From Clostridiales bacterium (GTDB lineage Bacteria; Bacillota; Clostridia; Christensenellales; QAND01), in contig SVGV01000004.1 of the NCBI GenBank assembly GCA_015056185.1, positions 1-39,006 of the forward strand: 39,006 bases of DNA, given 5' to 3'. The notes under the pieces are model-generated. The model saw nothing but the letters and a program-made list of their open reading frames with translations, did no database searches and was not told where the DNA came from. Position numbers and translations under genes: made by a program. Of this stretch, positions 22,423 through 29,930 are shown one piece after another (position 1 is the first letter of the stretch; each line of letters starts with the position of its first letter).

Positions 22423-24666
22423 ATGATCACCCTTGTAAAAGACGGTGTTTACCTGTATAACGGCCAGTTGATGGAGCGGGGCTGCGCCCCCGTTACGGTG
22501 CCTGCCCCCCATGCCGGGCGGGAAAACACCATGGCCTACCGCATTTTGCGTGCCCATGATGTGGGCGGCGATGAGAAGCATTTAAAGGTGAAGTTTGATT
22601 CCCTCACCTCTCACGATATCACCTATGTGGGCATTTTGCAGACGGCCAAGGCCAGCGGCCTTACCAAGTTCCCCGTGCCCTATGTTTTGACCAACTGCCA
22701 CAACAGCCTGTGCGCCGTGGGCGGCACCCTCAATGAGGACGACCATGCCTTTGGCTTGAGCGCCGTGCGCAAATACGGCGGCATCTACGTGCCCGCCCAC
22801 CAGAGCGTCATCCATTCCTACGCCCGTGAGATGTCCGCCTTCTGCGGCGGCATGATCTTAGGCAGCGACAGCCACACCCGTTACGGTGCACTTGGCTGCA
22901 TGGGCGTGGGCGAAGGCGGGCCGGAGCTAGTAAAACAGCTGCTTTCTAACACCTACGACATCGCCGCGCCCGAGGTCATCGCCATCTATCTGGAAGGCAC
23001 GCCCAAAGCAGGCGTAGGCCCCCAGGACGTTGCCCTTAGCATCATCAAAGCCACCTATGCAAACGGCTTTGTAAAGAACAAGGTGATGGAATTCGTAGGC
23101 CCCGGCGTAGCGGGCTTAAGCGTAGATTACCGCTGCGGCATCGATGTAATGACCACCGAGACCACCTGTTTGAGCTCCATCTGGCTGACGGATGAAAAGG
23201 TGGCCGCCTATTATGCAAACCACGGCCGGGCCGAGGCTTACGCCCCCCTGGCCCCCGGCGAGATCGCCTATTACGACGGCATGGTGCGCGTTGACCTCAG
23301 CGCCATCGAGCCCATGATCGCCCTGCCCTTCCACCCCAGCAACGCCTACACCATCCGTGAATTGTGCGAAAACCCCTATGATATCCTGAAGGCCACCGAG
23401 GATAACTGCAACAAGCAGATCGGCAACCCCAACATCCGCATGTGTTTAACGGATAAGATCGAAAATGGCCGCATCAAGGCCACCCAGGGCGTCATCGCAG
23501 GCTGCTCCGGCGGTATTTATGAAAACATCTTGGAGGCTGCCGCCATCGTACGGGGCGGGGAAGTGGCTAAGGATTACTTCAGCCTAAACATCTACCCCGC
23601 AAGCGCACCCGTTAATTTGGCTTTGATGCAGAACGGCGCCTATGCGGACCTCATCCGGGCCGGTGCCGTCATCAAGACTGCCTTCTGCGGGCCCTGCTTC
23701 GGCGCAGGGGATACCCCCAGCAACAACGGCCTCAGCTTACGCCACACCACCCGCAACTTCCCCAACCGGGAAGGCAGCAAGCCCGGCGACGGCCAGAGCG
23801 CTGCCGTAGCCCTTATGGATGCCCGCTCCATTGCGGCAACTGCTGTAAACGGCGGTTATCTGACCCCCGCAACCGAGGTGGAGATCCCCCCGTACGACAG
23901 CACCTATGTGTACGACGGTTCCATCTACGAAAAGACGGTTTACAACTGCTGGGGCAAGGCACAGCCTGAATTGCCCTTAAAGTACGGCCCCAACATCGCC
24001 GATTGGCCCGAGATGCAGCCCCTTTCTGAAAACCTGCTTTTGCGCATCGCATCCGTCATCCACGATGATGTGACCACCACCGATGAATTGATCCCCTCCG
24101 GTGAGACCAGCACCTACCGCAGCAATCCCTACAAGCTTTCGGAGTTCACCCTTTCCCGCAAGGACCCCGGTTATGTGGCCCGGGCCAAGGATGCCCGCGC
24201 CGTGGAAGCCGCCCGGCTCAGCGGTGATGCCCTGCCTGAAGCTATTGTGGAGATGCTAAGCAAAGTTGGCGCTGATGTGAAGAACACCGCCTTTGGCAGC
24301 ACCATCTACGCCAACTGCCCCGGCGACGGCAGTGCCCGTGAGCAGGCGGCCAGCTGCCAGCGTGTGCTGGGCGGCGTGGGCAACATCGCCCATAGCTACG
24401 CCACCAAGCGCTACCGCAGCAACCTCATCAACTGGGGTATCATCCCCTTTGTGATGGATGGGGACTTCACCGCATCGGACGAAGACTATATTTACATCGA
24501 AGGCGTCCGCTCTGCCCTTGTGGAAGGCAAAGCCACCGTTACGGGCCGCATCCTTTCCACCGGCGAAGTCATCGAGCTGCAGCTTAAGGACATCACCCCC
24601 GACGAGCGGGATATCCTCTTGCTCGGCAGCCTCATCAACTACTACGCTGCAGCCAGTGGCCGCTGA
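22423..24666 (+). CDS. Aconitase-family hydratase, YbhJ-like
   Basis: 747 residues, close to the roughly 750 of E. coli YbhJ, and shorter than aconitase A. The [4Fe-4S] ligands are present: Cys in VIAGCSGG (near 361) and the pair in AFCGPCFGAGD (near 424-427). SDSHTRYGALGCMGVGEGG (near 146) is the aconitase-type substrate/iron-sulfur region, and TNCHNSLC and YATKRYRSNLINWGIIP fit the aconitase core and swivel domain. The reaction is presumably a reversible hydration of a carboxylic acid, but no aconitase, leuCD or methylcitrate partner gene is nearby and YbhJ has no established substrate. AGGAGCGATGAAGC precedes ATG 22423. Cytoplasmic. Confidence 0.88.
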   Translation: MITLVKDGVYLYNGQLMERGCAPVTVPAPHAGRENTMAYRILRAHDVGGDEKHLKVKFDSLTSHDITYVGILQTAKASGLTKFPVPYVLTNCHNSLCAVGGTLNEDDHAFGLSAVRKYGGIYVPAHQSVIHSYAREMSAFCGGMILGSDSHTRYGALGCMGVGEGGPELVKQLLSNTYDIAAPEVIAIYLEGTPKAGVGPQDVALSIIKATYANGFVKNKVMEFVGPGVAGLSVDYRCGIDVMTTETTCLSSIWLTDEKVAAYYANHGRAEAYAPLAPGEIAYYDGMVRVDLSAIEPMIALPFHPSNAYTIRELCENPYDILKATEDNCNKQIGNPNIRMCLTDKIENGRIKATQGVIAGCSGGIYENILEAAAIVRGGEVAKDYFSLNIYPASAPVNLALMQNGAYADLIRAGAVIKTAFCGPCFGAGDTPSNNGLSLRHTTRNFPNREGSKPGDGQSAAVALMDARSIAATAVNGGYLTPATEVEIPPYDSTYVYDGSIYEKTVYNCWGKAQPELPLKYGPNIADWPEMQPLSENLLLRIASVIHDDVTTTDELIPSGETSTYRSNPYKLSEFTLSRKDPGYVARAKDARAVEAARLSGDALPEAIVEMLSKVGADVKNTAFGSTIYANCPGDGSAREQAASCQRVLGGVGNIAHSYATKRYRSNLINWGIIPFVMDGDFTASDEDYIYIEGVRSALVEGKATVTGRILSTGEVIELQLKDITPDERDILLLGSLINYYAAASGR

Positions 24667-24756
24667 CACGCCGCAGGCCGAAGATGGCTGTTGTATCAGC
24701 TGTTATCCCAGCGGAAGACACGTTTGATTTGGGGGGAACTTTTTGCCCTCCGGGGG

Positions 24757-24788
24757 CCTAAGAAACTTTTTGAAAAAAGTTTCTTAGG
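24757..24788. repeat. Perfect palindrome, member of a dispersed repeat family
   Basis: CCTAAGAAACTTTTT pairs with AAAAAGTTTCTTAGG around a tiny loop. The palindrome and its right flank (AATCTTCAAAAACTTTAA) match, in reverse orientation, the palindrome of the third tandem repeat at 36879-37020. It may also act as a bidirectional terminator. Confidence 0.75.
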
Positions 24789-24809
24789 AATCTTCAAAAA
24801 CTTTAAATG

Positions 24810-24843
24810 GCAGGATGCACCTACGGTGCCTCCTGCTTTTTTG
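24810..24843 (+). terminator. Rho-independent terminator downstream of the hydratase gene
   Basis: GCAGGA-T-GCACC-TAC-GGTGC-C-TCCTGC followed by TTTTTT. It is 144 nt past the stop codon, with the palindrome at 24757-24788 in between. Confidence 0.85.
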
Positions 24844-25305
24844 TTACGCCAATGCACTTTCAGTGCCTTGGCAGGGGGTGGGTTGGGATTATGTTTGGAG
24901 TGAACATGGTGGAAGTAACTTAGGATTCTTCGTCACTGCGTTCCTCAGAATGACAGGAAAACAGGCTTTAGAGAACATGGATCATCGCACATTATTTTCT
25001 CTATGTCGTTGCCATGCAACATTTCCTACAGGGGGTCCATAGGGCGCTGAAGCCGAGCGCTGCCGGTGGCAGAGGAAGCGAGGCGAAGGCGCAGTGAGGA
25101 AAGGAGGATGCGGAGCAGCCGACTATTCCGAACTGCGGGGGGTTGGGAATAGACTATGGGTGTACATGGTGGAAGTAACATGAAGGTTTTACGGGTCAAT
25201 GGATTGTTGTTTCAGTATAACCCCAGTGCGCTGACAACAGGGGAGCGGGCACTGCCCGCAGGATTCTTCGCTTCGCTCAGAATGACAGGAAAAGAATCTT
25301 CACAT
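24844..25305. other. Repeat-rich non-coding stretch between hydratase and lipoprotein genes
   Basis: No credible gene; open frames here are spurious. It holds a 16-nt direct repeat (ACATGGTGGAAGTAAC at 24904-24919 and 25164-25179), two copies of the AGGATTCTTCG...CAGAATGACAGG repeat (24922-24956 and 25259-25290), and between the direct repeats the structured element at 25031-25160. Confidence 0.7.
25031..25160 (+). ncRNA. Candidate structured RNA or folded repeat element
   Basis: The stretch closes on itself through CCATAG (25037-25042) with CTATGG (25154-25159). Inside are three hairpins: GCGCT/AGCGC (25044-25060), TGCC/GGCA (25061-25071) and CTATTCC/GGAATAG (25123-25152). A 50-nt purine-rich segment with several GAGG and GGAGG blocks lies between. 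Strand is uncertain since the helices exist on both; plus is chosen because the purine-rich side is then unpaired. No known RNA family is recognised. Confidence 0.4.
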
Positions 25306-25334
25306 AAAAAAGAGGCCCCTAAGGCCTCTTTTTA
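25306..25334 (-). terminator. Rho-independent terminator of the lipoprotein gene
   Basis: AGAGGCC/GGCCTCT (25311-25317 with 25323-25329) with A run and T run on both sides; 24 nt past the stop codon at 25358. Probably bidirectional. Confidence 0.88.
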
Positions 25335-25357
25335 TGTATCCAATGTTGTACAGTATC

Positions 25358-26158
25358 TTACGGCAGCCAATTCCAGCCTTCCGATTCATCGGTTCGTTCG
25401 ATTTCCTCCATCACGGTGGCCAGTTCTTCTTCCCCTTGATAATGGCTGAAGTAGCGTAAACCATGGAGAACATCCCAGCGGGCAAGCTCTTTATTGTCTG
25501 CAGTCGTTTGCAGCATGCAGATATAGATGCGTTCCGGTGTAAACCACACCATCATATCCTGCTGGACCGGGATCCCGTTTTTCAGCTTCATTTCGTTAGA
25601 GCGCATAATCCCGGGGTAACGCCCTACCCGAATGATAACGGTTTCTTCCTCTCCTTCTAATTCATAACCCATCTCTTGCCAAGAGGCCACCTGCTGTGCC
25701 CAATAGTGATCCACAGCTTCCTGCAATTTTTCTGAATGCGTCTCATCCAGATTTCCGCCGTGATACTCTTTGAGCCAATCGCTTTCCATAGCTCCGGAAT
25801 TAATATAAAAACAACTTGGGTCCGTCTCTTCATATACTAAAAAGCAGGTGCCAAACCCGGATTCATCTTCGTAGATTTCCCAGATGGGTTTTAATGCGAT
25901 CAAAAAATCCTGATGGATATCATAATACGCCATCAGCGGCTTCCCTTTTGATCCATCCTCTTTCAGCTGTTGATCCACTGCTTGCAAATGTGCCCGGGCA
26001 TCCTCCGGCATTACAACCTCTGCGGGTACTTGATAGTACGTTAATCCATCATCCTGCACATCCGGCGTTGGAGGAGTTGTTTCTCCATTGACATTTTGTG
26101 TGCTGCAGCCGGCAAGCAGCACCAACATGCCAAGGCAGAAAAGGAACAATCGTTTCAT
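25358..26158 (-). CDS. Putative lipoprotein of unknown function
   Basis: 266 residues. The signal peptide MKRLFLFCLGMLVLLAGC has an LAGC lipobox with C18 as the lipidated residue, followed by a Thr/Pro-rich spacer (NGETTPPTPDVQ). The exported domain is acidic and Trp/Tyr-rich, and includes CFLVYEETDPSCFYIN and EEETVIIRVGRYPG. I do not recognise a domain. It has a clear promoter, AAGGAGG before the start, and its own terminator, so it is a real monocistronic gene lying between repeat-rich spacers. Confidence 0.8.
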   Translation of the reverse strand: MKRLFLFCLGMLVLLAGCSTQNVNGETTPPTPDVQDDGLTYYQVPAEVVMPEDARAHLQAVDQQLKEDGSKGKPLMAYYDIHQDFLIALKPIWEIYEDESGFGTCFLVYEETDPSCFYINSGAMESDWLKEYHGGNLDETHSEKLQEAVDHYWAQQVASWQEMGYELEGEEETVIIRVGRYPGIMRSNEMKLKNGIPVQQDMMVWFTPERIYICMLQTTADNKELARWDVLHGLRYFSHYQGEEELATVMEEIERTDESEGWNWLP

Positions 26159-26187
26159 CGTACAATGCCTCCTTTCTTATTGATTCC

Positions 26188-26216
26188 AGATTATCACAAA
26201 TTCACTTTCTCTTCAA
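26188..26216 (-). promoter_or_regulatory. Promoter of the lipoprotein gene
   Basis: Minus strand TTGAAG (26216-26211), 17 nt, TAATCT (26193-26188) with TGTG just upstream of the -10. About 30 nt above ATG 26158. Confidence 0.75.
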
Positions 26217-26597
26217 TTTTATGTTAATTTTGCATCTGTAGGATTCTTCGCTGCGCTCAGAATGACCGGCCGGTGGCCGGTTCCACGCCGCGGGCGAATA
26301 TATGAGGTGTGCAAAACTTCCATCCCAACGGAATGAGGCTCTTTGATTTTTCTATGTCATTCTGAGGAACGTAGTGACGAAGGATCTTTAACCCAAACGA
26401 TTTTACGGGGTCGTTACTTATTATTCTCATATGCACCCCATGCGCTGCGCACAGGGGAGCGGGTGCTACCCCCGGCCCGCGGCGTGACTCCAGCCACCGC
26501 CCGTACCGCTGGGTTAACAGCCTGTACTACAGCCAGCCTCTGCCCGCGGGGGCTCCCCGCCCCCTGCAACTTCATCGACAGAAACCTGCAGAAACTG
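26217..26597. repeat. Non-coding stretch with inverted copies of a dispersed repeat
   Basis: GGATTCTTCG...CAGAATGAC at 26241-26267 and its inverted form GTCATTCTGAGG...GAAGGATC at 26356-26386. It also holds a CCGGCC/GGCCGG hairpin just after the first copy, and TTTTACGGGGTC...CAGGGGAGCGGG (from about 26400), which resembles 25187-25250. No gene is credible here; a frame at 26343-26699 simply translates the repeat. Confidence 0.65.
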
Positions 26598-26626
26598 TGG
26601 ACAAGGCCCATAACTTGTGATATTCT
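26598..26626 (+). promoter_or_regulatory. Promoter of the uracil permease leader
   Basis: TGGACA (26598-26603), 17-nt spacer, TATTCT (26621-26626). Predicted transcription start about 26633, leaving a leader of roughly 175 nt. Confidence 0.6.
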
Positions 26627-26632
26627 AAGAAA

Positions 26633-26715
26633 AATGCGTTCTGACCTACTGACAGTCGGGCACCCCGATGACTTTGGATGCGTCTTGCCCGGCGGGTAAG
26701 ACGCTTTTTTTGCGG
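26633..26715 (+). promoter_or_regulatory. Attenuator-like leader upstream of the uracil permease
   Basis: Between promoter and gene lies a small hairpin (TCGGG-CAC-CCCGA, about 26656-26668). It is followed by a strong intrinsic terminator: GCGTCTTGCCCG against CGGGTAAGACGC (about 26680-26704), then TTTTTTT. A terminator about 100 nt before the start codon of the only downstream gene implies regulated read-through. It does not show the PyrR-binding loop or the purine-riboswitch core that I would recognise, so the sensing mechanism is unknown. Confidence 0.6.
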
Positions 26716-26809
26716 CCTTTTTAAGGCAAACGCCTATGGGCTAAGGTTGAATATGGGCGGCAACGCTCAAATATATCAAATGCTGTGAAACAGCAATGGA
26801 GGTCACGGT

Positions 26810-28189
26810 ATGAACGCCACAAAAGCCAACGACCACGGCTATCTGCCCCAGGAAACGCCCTCATTGGGCAAACTGCTGCTCTACGCTCTGCAGCAGGTCA
26901 TCGTTATGTTCCCCGCAACCATCACCGTTGCACTCATCACCGGGTTCCAGGTTTCCACCACCATCTTCGCCAGTGGTCTTGCAACCATCTGCTTTACGCT
27001 GATCACCAAGAAGAAGATCCCCATGTACTATGGCTCCAGCTTTGCTTACCTTACCGCCATTGCCAGCATGTGCGCTGCCAAAGGCTATGTGATGACCGAC
27101 GGCATCCTGCCCGCCGTTGCCATCCAGGAAGCACAGTTCGGCATCATCATGAGCGGTCTGGTTTCCATCGCAGCCGGTATCATCGTACGGTTTGCGGGCC
27201 AGAAGGCTGTTGAACGCCTGCTGCCCCCCTCCATCACCGGTTCCGTAGCCATGATCATCGGTTTGACCCTGGCCGGCAACGCCCTTGGTGATTCCATCCC
27301 CGCTGCCGCCGGCGCCATGACCGATTGGTGGGTGGCTGTTGCCCTTGTTACCCTTCTTTCCACCGTTATTTATGCCCGTTACTTAAAGGGCCTTTTAGGC
27401 CAGCTGCCCCTGCTCCTTGGTGCCCTTACCGGCTGTGCCTTTGCCGCAGTGCTGTACTTTGTGGGCGATGTAAACCTCTTCCGTGAGGTACCCGCAGCGG
27501 CTCTGGAATCCTCCGTATGGAAGCTGGGCGACGGCAGCATCTTCGCTCTGCCCGCATTCACCCTGCCCAAGTTCTCCTGGGAAGCAGTGCTGGCCATCAT
27601 GCCCATTGCCATCGCAACCATCCCCGAAAGTACCGCCCATGTATACCAGCTGGATATCTACGTAAACGACGTAGCGAAAAAGAAAGGCGCGAAGATGGAT
27701 TACTCCATCGCCAACATGCTGGATAAGAACCTCATCGGCGACGGTATCTGCGATATGATCTCCGGTTTTGTTGGCGGCCCCGCCGGCACCAACTACGGCG
27801 AGAACATCAGCGCCATGGCCATCACCCGTGTGTTCTCCGTGCCTGTTATCGCTGTGGCCGGCATCCTGGCCATGGTCATCGCCTGCTTCACCCCCCTTAT
27901 TAAGGTGATCTACGGCATTCCTCTGGCGGTTATCGGCGGCCTTGAGATCTACCTCTTCGGCGCCATCGCCGCACAGGGTATCGCCATCATGATCGACAAA
28001 AAGGTGGATATGTTCGATTCCAAGAACATCACCGTTATCGCTACCATTATGGTGCTGGGCATCGGCGGTCAGTACGCCTTCGGCGGCAACATCCCCCTGT
28101 TTGGCATCCAGGTGCCCTGCATCGCAGGTGCTGCCATCGCCGGCATCATCCTGAACGCCATCCTGTCCATCGGCAAGAAGGACGCTTAA
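26810..28189 (+). CDS. uraA: Uracil permease, NCS2 (UraA-like) family
   Basis: 459 residues with about 12-14 hydrophobic segments. The NCS2 signature regions are present: PESTAHVYQLD (substrate-site Glu in the TM8 region) and GTNYGENISAMAITRVFS, almost the same as the TTYGENIGVMAITR block of E. coli UraA. That makes uracil a better guess than xanthine. It imports the base by proton symport across the cytoplasmic membrane. GGAGG lies 7 nt before ATG 26810. The leader contains a terminator, so expression probably depends on pyrimidine status or another signal. A terminator follows at 28203. Confidence 0.92.
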   Translation: MNATKANDHGYLPQETPSLGKLLLYALQQVIVMFPATITVALITGFQVSTTIFASGLATICFTLITKKKIPMYYGSSFAYLTAIASMCAAKGYVMTDGILPAVAIQEAQFGIIMSGLVSIAAGIIVRFAGQKAVERLLPPSITGSVAMIIGLTLAGNALGDSIPAAAGAMTDWWVAVALVTLLSTVIYARYLKGLLGQLPLLLGALTGCAFAAVLYFVGDVNLFREVPAAALESSVWKLGDGSIFALPAFTLPKFSWEAVLAIMPIAIATIPESTAHVYQLDIYVNDVAKKKGAKMDYSIANMLDKNLIGDGICDMISGFVGGPAGTNYGENISAMAITRVFSVPVIAVAGILAMVIACFTPLIKVIYGIPLAVIGGLEIYLFGAIAAQGIAIMIDKKVDMFDSKNITVIATIMVLGIGGQYAFGGNIPLFGIQVPCIAGAAIAGIILNAILSIGKKDA

Positions 28190-28202
28190 CCAACGCAAAC
28201 AA

Positions 28203-28236
28203 GGCCCGTACTGCGGTACGGGTCTTTTGTTTTTTA
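28203..28236 (+). terminator. Rho-independent terminator of the uracil permease gene
   Basis: Nine-base-pair stem (28203-28211 with 28216-28224), TGCG loop, then TTTTG and TTTTTT. Confidence 0.9.
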
Positions 28237-28240
28237 TGGG

Positions 28241-28252
28241 ATATGGTAAACT
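28241..28252 (+). promoter_or_regulatory. Extended -10 promoter of the first nitroreductase
   Basis: TATGG directly before TAAACT (28247-28252). No good -35 box; it would lie in the preceding terminator's T-run. It fits the TRTG-type promoters seen at 22335, 22364 and 28857. Confidence 0.45.
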
Positions 28253-28270
28253 AAGCAAGGAGGCGATACC

Positions 28271-28795
28271 ATGACGGTAAGCGAAGCCATTGAAATTAGG
28301 CGCAGCATACGCAAATACAAGGATACCCCGGTGGAGGACTCCCTTTTGTTGGAGGTGGTCCGGGCGGGGATGATGGCCCCCAACGGTGAGGGCAAACAGG
28401 CCTGGCATTTTATTGTGTTAAAGGATCGGAAAAAGATCTTAGAATTAGAGGCGGCCATCCGCAAATACATGGGGGAAAACACCGGCGAAAACTACAAACC
28501 CCTGTTTTCCGCCCCGGCGGTGATTTTGCCCTGCGGTGATTACAGCACCCGCTGGGCCATGGCGGATTGTTCCTTGGCCGCCCAGAACATGGCACTAAAG
28601 GCGGTGGAGCTGGGCCTTGGCACCTGCTTTGTGGGGTTCCCCGGTTCCGTCTTCCGCAATGCAGAACTGTGCCACTGTTACGATGGCTACCCCATCCCGG
28701 AAGGTTACGATGTGATGTTCGGCCTTACCATCGGCTACCCCGATGAAGCCCCCGCACCCCGCAAACGGGATTTTAGTAAGGTAAGCTTTTTATAA
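28271..28795 (+). CDS. Nitroreductase-family flavoprotein (first of a tandem pair)
   Basis: 174 residues. The FMN-binding start IEIRRSIRKYKDTPVE is followed by GMMAPNGEGKQAWHFIV. The core WAMADCSLAAQNMALKAVELGLGTCFVG is the conserved D-x-x-L/A-A-x-Q-N-M segment of the NfnB/NfsA-like family, and KRDFSKVSFL closes the protein. It should be a homodimeric FMN enzyme reducing an unknown acceptor with NAD(P)H. GGAGG sits 7 nt before ATG 28271. It is flanked by terminators, so monocistronic. The next gene is a paralogue. Confidence 0.92.
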   Translation: MTVSEAIEIRRSIRKYKDTPVEDSLLLEVVRAGMMAPNGEGKQAWHFIVLKDRKKILELEAAIRKYMGENTGENYKPLFSAPAVILPCGDYSTRWAMADCSLAAQNMALKAVELGLGTCFVGFPGSVFRNAELCHCYDGYPIPEGYDVMFGLTIGYPDEAPAPRKRDFSKVSFL

Positions 28796-28803
28796 GGCGA
28801 TGC

Positions 28804-28839
28804 AAAAAAAGAGCGCCCCCACGGGTGCGCTCTTTTTTT
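28804..28839 (+). terminator. Rho-independent terminator between the two nitroreductase genes
   Basis: GAGCGC/GCGCTC stem with an inner CCC/GGG, A run before and TTTTTTT after; 9 nt past the stop codon. Confidence 0.9.
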
Positions 28840-28856
28840 GTGGGGCTGGGGCATCA

Positions 28857-28869
28857 GCTGTGGTATAAT
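28857..28869 (+). promoter_or_regulatory. Extended -10 promoter of the second nitroreductase
   Basis: TGTGG followed by a perfect TATAAT (28864-28869). The -35 region is poor, as expected for a TRTG-dependent promoter. Confidence 0.65.
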
Positions 28870-28899
28870 ACAGAAAAAGACAGTTTCAGGAGGTAGCCC

Positions 28900-29454
28900 A
28901 TGGGCAGCGTGTTTGATGCCATTGCGGGGCGCAGGAGCATCCGCAAATATGAAGACAGACAGATCTTAAAAGAAGAGTTGGATACCATTTTAAAGGCCGG
29001 TATGCTGGCCCCCAGCGCAAGCAACCGTCAGCCCTGGCACTTTGTTGTGATGCAGGATCGTGATTTGATCGAAGAAGTCAACGATGCCATTTTAGATGCC
29101 ATGCAGAAGCGGGGCGGCGCCTATGCGGCCACCGCGGCGAAAAAGCCGGATTACGCCCCCTTGTTCCACGCGCCCACCGTTATACTGGTGTGCGGCGTTA
29201 AGGACAACCGCTGGAGCTACGGCGATTGCGGCCTTGCAGCGCAAAACATGGCCCTTGCCGCCCATGAACTTGGCATCGGCAGCTGCATGGTGGGCTTCAT
29301 CCGTTCCATTTTAGATGAGGAAGCCTACGCACCTGTGGTAAGTAAGCTGCAGATCCCCGAGGGGTACGAGCTGCACTATGCCTTTACCTTTGGCTACCCC
29401 ATGGAATCCCCCGATGCCCGTAAGCGGGATTTTGATAAGGTGACGTATTTATAA
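28900..29454 (+). CDS. Nitroreductase-family flavoprotein (second of a tandem pair)
   Basis: 184 residues. AIAGRRSIRKYEDRQI, GMLAPSASNRQPWHFVV, WSYGDCGLAAQNMALAAHELGIGSCMVG and KRDFDKVTYL align along the whole length with the gene at 28271, so the two arose by duplication or paired acquisition. This copy has a slightly longer insert (MQKRGGAYAATAAKKPDYAP) in the lid region, which in this family shapes the substrate pocket. AGGAGG lies 7 nt before ATG 28900. Own promoter, hence independent control is possible. Reduction of an unknown nitro/quinone-like acceptor is inferred. Confidence 0.92.
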   Translation: MGSVFDAIAGRRSIRKYEDRQILKEELDTILKAGMLAPSASNRQPWHFVVMQDRDLIEEVNDAILDAMQKRGGAYAATAAKKPDYAPLFHAPTVILVCGVKDNRWSYGDCGLAAQNMALAAHELGIGSCMVGFIRSILDEEAYAPVVSKLQIPEGYELHYAFTFGYPMESPDARKRDFDKVTYL

Positions 29455-29614
29455 TGATCATGGCTGAAGGGAGCCGTTTGTAAAAATCCCCCTTAATAAC
29501 CCCGAAAATTTTGTACCCCATGCACTGCGTGCTTTGCAGTAAGTATTTGTGCATTGGTCAACAGGACCCGGGTGTGCGCGGTACACCTGACCATGGTGCA
29601 GGAAGGCCAAACTA

Positions 29615-29851
29615 ATGTATGAATTTCGACAGGTGAAATGTCCCCTCTGTGATCATATTTTTATGTGGAAAAAAGAATCCTATACCGGATCAAGCTGCGA
29701 TGTGTTTAAACGAGAGGGAATCGATGAGGAACTAGAAAGCACTCGTTGCCCCAACTGCAACTTTGAAATGGTCGTTCCGGATGATGCTTTTGAAGGGCTC
29801 GATCTTCAGGATGCTGCCATCTCAAGACGTACTGCGATCAGGGGGATTTAG
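29615..29851 (+). CDS. Zinc-ribbon microprotein
   Basis: 78 residues. Two CxxC knuckles, C9-P-L-C12 and C45-P-N-C48, about 33 residues apart, would bind one zinc; an extra C28 lies between. The tail is acidic then Arg-rich. AGGAAGG is upstream of ATG 29615, and a terminator follows. There is no partner in the adjacent genes. The family is not recognised; DNA/RNA or protein binding is only a general expectation for such ribbons. The 160-nt spacer before it contains small hairpins (for example GGTGT/ACACC) but no convincing promoter. Confidence 0.7.
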   Translation: MYEFRQVKCPLCDHIFMWKKESYTGSSCDVFKREGIDEELESTRCPNCNFEMVVPDDAFEGLDLQDAAISRRTAIRGI

Positions 29852-29886
29852 GGCTTCGGTATCTTTTTTCCCCATCATACAACAAC

Positions 29887-29914
29887 AAAAAAAGCACCCC
29901 GAAGGGTGCTTTTT
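29887..29914. terminator. Bidirectional terminator between the zinc-ribbon and EIIA genes
   Basis: AGCACCC-CGAA-GGGTGCT (29893-29910) with A run to the left and T run to the right. It serves the plus-strand gene ending at 29851 and the minus-strand gene ending at 29931. Confidence 0.9.
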
Positions 29915-29930
29915 ATTTGCTGATTACAGA

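Noticed and set aside
24691-25449. Several plus-strand frames of 70-97 codons in the hydratase-lipoprotein spacer
   Set aside because: They cross terminators, palindromes and repeats, lack ribosome sites and overlap the lipoprotein gene end.
26343-26699. A 118-codon open frame upstream of the uracil permease
   Set aside because: It translates the dispersed repeat (SEERSDEGS-like peptide), spans the permease promoter and leader, and has no ribosome site.
26633-26715. Purine riboswitch or PyrR-binding attenuator upstream of the permease
   Set aside because: Neither the purine-aptamer J2/3 core nor the PyrR AGUCC-type loop is present; only the terminator is certain.
27395-28408. A long minus-strand frame opposite the uracil permease
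   Set aside because: It is the mirror of a biased coding frame (His/Asp/Gly-rich), with no ribosome site, while the plus-strand permease is unambiguous.
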